Assembly (NCBI RefSeq): GCF_003054555.1
Contig: NZ_CP026304.1
Span: 5,394,001-5,458,000, forward strand
DNA length: 64,000 nt
DNA from: Streptomyces lunaelactis
GTDB lineage: Bacteria; Actinomycetota; Actinomycetes; Streptomycetales; Streptomycetaceae
Direction: 5' to 3'
The notes below the pieces were generated by a model. That model made no database searches, was not told where the DNA came from, and saw only the letters and a list, made by a program, of their open reading frames with translations. Below, piece after piece: positions 62,495-64,000 of the stretch (positions are counted from its first letter, which is position 1; each line of letters starts with the position of its first letter). The translations under genes and the position numbers were made by a program.

Positions 62495-63757
62495 GTGCTC
62501 ATATCGGTGTTCATTGTTGCCATTTCCGTGGCGCTGTTCTGGATGGCGGCGTTCACGCTGTGGTGGCAGATGCATGCCTGGCGTACGCCCGAGATACTCG
62601 CGGCGACCCGGTTCGACCGGCCCGACGGCGCCGTCGGGCTCTCTTTCTCCCTGCTGCTGCCGGCGCGGCACGAGCAGGCCGTGCTGGAGCACACGATCGA
62701 GCGGCTGCTCGAGTCGAGCCACTCCAACTTCGAGATCATCGTGATCGTCGGCCATGACGATCCGGAGACCGCGGCGGTCGCCGGGCATTCGGCCGCCCGT
62801 GACCCGGTCCGGGTGCGGGTGATCACCGACACCCACGAGGTGAAGAACAAGCCGAAGGCCCTCAACACCGCGCTGCCGCACTGCCGCGGCGACATCGTGG
62901 GCGTCTTCGACGCCGAGGACCAGGTGCATCCGGAGCTGCTCGCGCATGTCGATCACGCCTTCACCTCCACCGGTGCGGATGTCGTTCAGGGCGGTGTGCA
63001 GCTGATCAATTTCCACTCCAGCTGGTACAGCCTGCGCAACTGCCTGGAGTACTTCTTCTGGTTCCGCTCGCGCCTCCACCTGCACGCGCAGAAAGGTTTC
63101 ATCCCGCTCGGCGGCAACACCGTCTTCGTCCGTACGCAGGTGCTGCGCGACGCCGACGGATGGGACCCGAACTGCCTTGCCGAGGACTGTGACCTGGGCG
63201 TACGCCTCTCGTCCGTCGGCAAGAAGGTCGTCGTCGCGTACGACAGCGACATGGTCACCCGCGAGGAGACCCCCGGCACCCTGATGAGCCTGCTCAAGCA
63301 GCGCACCCGCTGGAACCAGGGCTTCCTGCAGGTCTACCGCAAGAAGGACTGGAAGCAGCTCCCGGGCCGCGGGCAGCGGATGCTCGCCCGCTACACCCTG
63401 ATGACGCCGTTCCTGCAGGCGTTCTCCGGCGTGATCATCCCGGTCAACGCCGCCATCGCCCTCTTCCTCGACGTCCCCGTCGGGATCGCCATCGTGACCT
63501 TCCTGCCGCTGATCACAGCGATGGTCACGTTCGTCTTCGAGATCGTCGGACTGCACGACTTCGGCAAGCAGTACGGCCTTCGCGTCCGCCTCGTCCACTA
63601 CCTCAAGCTCATCGCCGGCGGCCCCTTCTACCAGGTCCTCCTGGCCGGCGCCGCGATGCGCGCCGTCTGGCGGGAGCAGCGGGGACGCAATGAGTGGGAG
63701 CTGACCAGTCATGTCGGCGCGCATCTCACCGAGACCCGAGAGGACGCCCACCGGTGA
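62495..63757 (+). CDS. Processive-type family 2 glycosyltransferase, membrane protein
   Basis: A 420-residue enzyme. TM1 is at about residues 3-24. The GT2 domain holds SLLLPARHEQA, IIVIVGHDD, the metal-binding FDAED (139-142), the catalytic CLAEDCDLG (Asp231) and QRTRW (269-273). C-terminal TM segments (about 290-400) follow. This is the layout of cellulose/chitin-synthase-like enzymes that polymerise and export a beta-linked glycan. GTG 62495 follows GGGGGG. Its TGA overlaps the next gene's GTG by four bases, so the pair is an operon. Confidence 0.87.
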   Translation: MLISVFIVAISVALFWMAAFTLWWQMHAWRTPEILAATRFDRPDGAVGLSFSLLLPARHEQAVLEHTIERLLESSHSNFEIIVIVGHDDPETAAVAGHSAARDPVRVRVITDTHEVKNKPKALNTALPHCRGDIVGVFDAEDQVHPELLAHVDHAFTSTGADVVQGGVQLINFHSSWYSLRNCLEYFFWFRSRLHLHAQKGFIPLGGNTVFVRTQVLRDADGWDPNCLAEDCDLGVRLSSVGKKVVVAYDSDMVTREETPGTLMSLLKQRTRWNQGFLQVYRKKDWKQLPGRGQRMLARYTLMTPFLQAFSGVIIPVNAAIALFLDVPVGIAIVTFLPLITAMVTFVFEIVGLHDFGKQYGLRVRLVHYLKLIAGGPFYQVLLAGAAMRAVWREQRGRNEWELTSHVGAHLTETREDAHR

Positions 63758-64000
63758 CCACCACTCTGCCCCCGGCTCCCGACACCTCCATCACACTGCC
63801 CGCCGCCGGGCAGACCCGGCCGGCGGCGCCCGTGCATGTACGGCCCGTCGTACGGTTTCGCAGCTCGCGCCCCGATCTGCTGCTCTGCTTCGGGCTGTTG
63901 GCCGCGATCCTGCTCGTCCAGGGCTGGAACATCACGCACTTCCCGACGCTCAGCGACGACGAGGGCACGTATCTCGCGCAGGCCTGGGCGGTCCAGCAGG
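63754..64000 (+). CDS. GT-C-like membrane glycosyltransferase (3' partial)
   Basis: The first 82 codons are visible. A Pro/Thr-rich cytosolic leader is followed by a first TM (DLLLCFGLLAAILLVQGW) and then HFPTLSDDEGTYLAQAWAV. An acidic pair just after TM1 is the catalytic mark of GT-C polyprenyl-phosphate-sugar transferases (GT39/ArnT-like). The gene runs out of the window. The four-base GTGA overlap with the GT2 gene implies a joint role in making a surface glycan. Confidence 0.72.
   Translation, partial: MTTTLPPAPDTSITLPAAGQTRPAAPVHVRPVVRFRSSRPDLLLCFGLLAAILLVQGWNITHFPTLSDDEGTYLAQAWAVQQ

Overview
The window looks like Streptomyces chromosome. It is very GC-rich, G or C dominates third codon positions, GTG and TTG starts are common, and it carries Streptomyces hallmarks: LAXTG wall anchors, mycothiol amidase, PopR with ClpP3/ClpP4, an ECF41 sigma factor, MmpB and HutH with a Cys-Ser-Gly triad. 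I see no rRNA, tRNA, CRISPR array, intact insertion sequence or phage genes. Gene order at both ends matches what I recall of S. coelicolor around accA2-pccB-hutH and metB-ilvA-mca. No alignment was run.

Left block (1-19.4 kb), mostly conserved: a quinone dehydrogenase (partial), a DeoR regulator and a TetR/MFS efflux pair with a doubled operator. Then comes acyl-CoA carboxylase: accA2 (biotin carboxylase plus carrier), pccB, pccE and the ligase birA that biotinylates the carrier. maf and mmpB lie between. Next are adenylate cyclase cya, an enoyl-CoA hydratase, a GAF-GGDEF diguanylate cyclase, leaderless hutH, a small LADTG wall protein and an L,D-transpeptidase lipoprotein.

Middle block (19.5-45.8 kb), accessory: a GNAT remnant, a VOC protein and a membrane protein; a five-gene overlapping liv-type ABC operon divergent from a PucR regulator; a DUF485/sodium-solute symporter pair; an orphan nitrate/nitrite-sensing histidine kinase; popR facing clpP3-clpP4, whose ClpP4 lacks the catalytic His. 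After these come DUF7848, an RsbW-like ATPase, an XRE-TPR regulator, a flavoprotein and a membrane coiled-coil protein. An oxidoreductase/ECF41 pair follows, then a 771-residue LADTG protein with a PD-(D/E)XK-like motif, a DUF4291 protein and a GPP34 protein flanked by a duplicated msrA tail.

Right block (45.8-64 kb), mostly conserved: msrA, metB with a 3' minisatellite, a degenerate sigma-like protein coupled to a small membrane protein, MarR, ilvA, drrAB efflux, greA, DUF4307, mca, a TM-STAND-TPR protein, a DUF255 thioredoxin-domain protein, a processive GT2 glycosyltransferase and the start of a GT-C-like membrane glycosyltransferase.

Intergenic points of note: a nested-hairpin repeat present in two full copies and two half copies, several strong convergent terminators, and many probable leaderless promoters with a TANNNT box 6-8 nt before the start codon.
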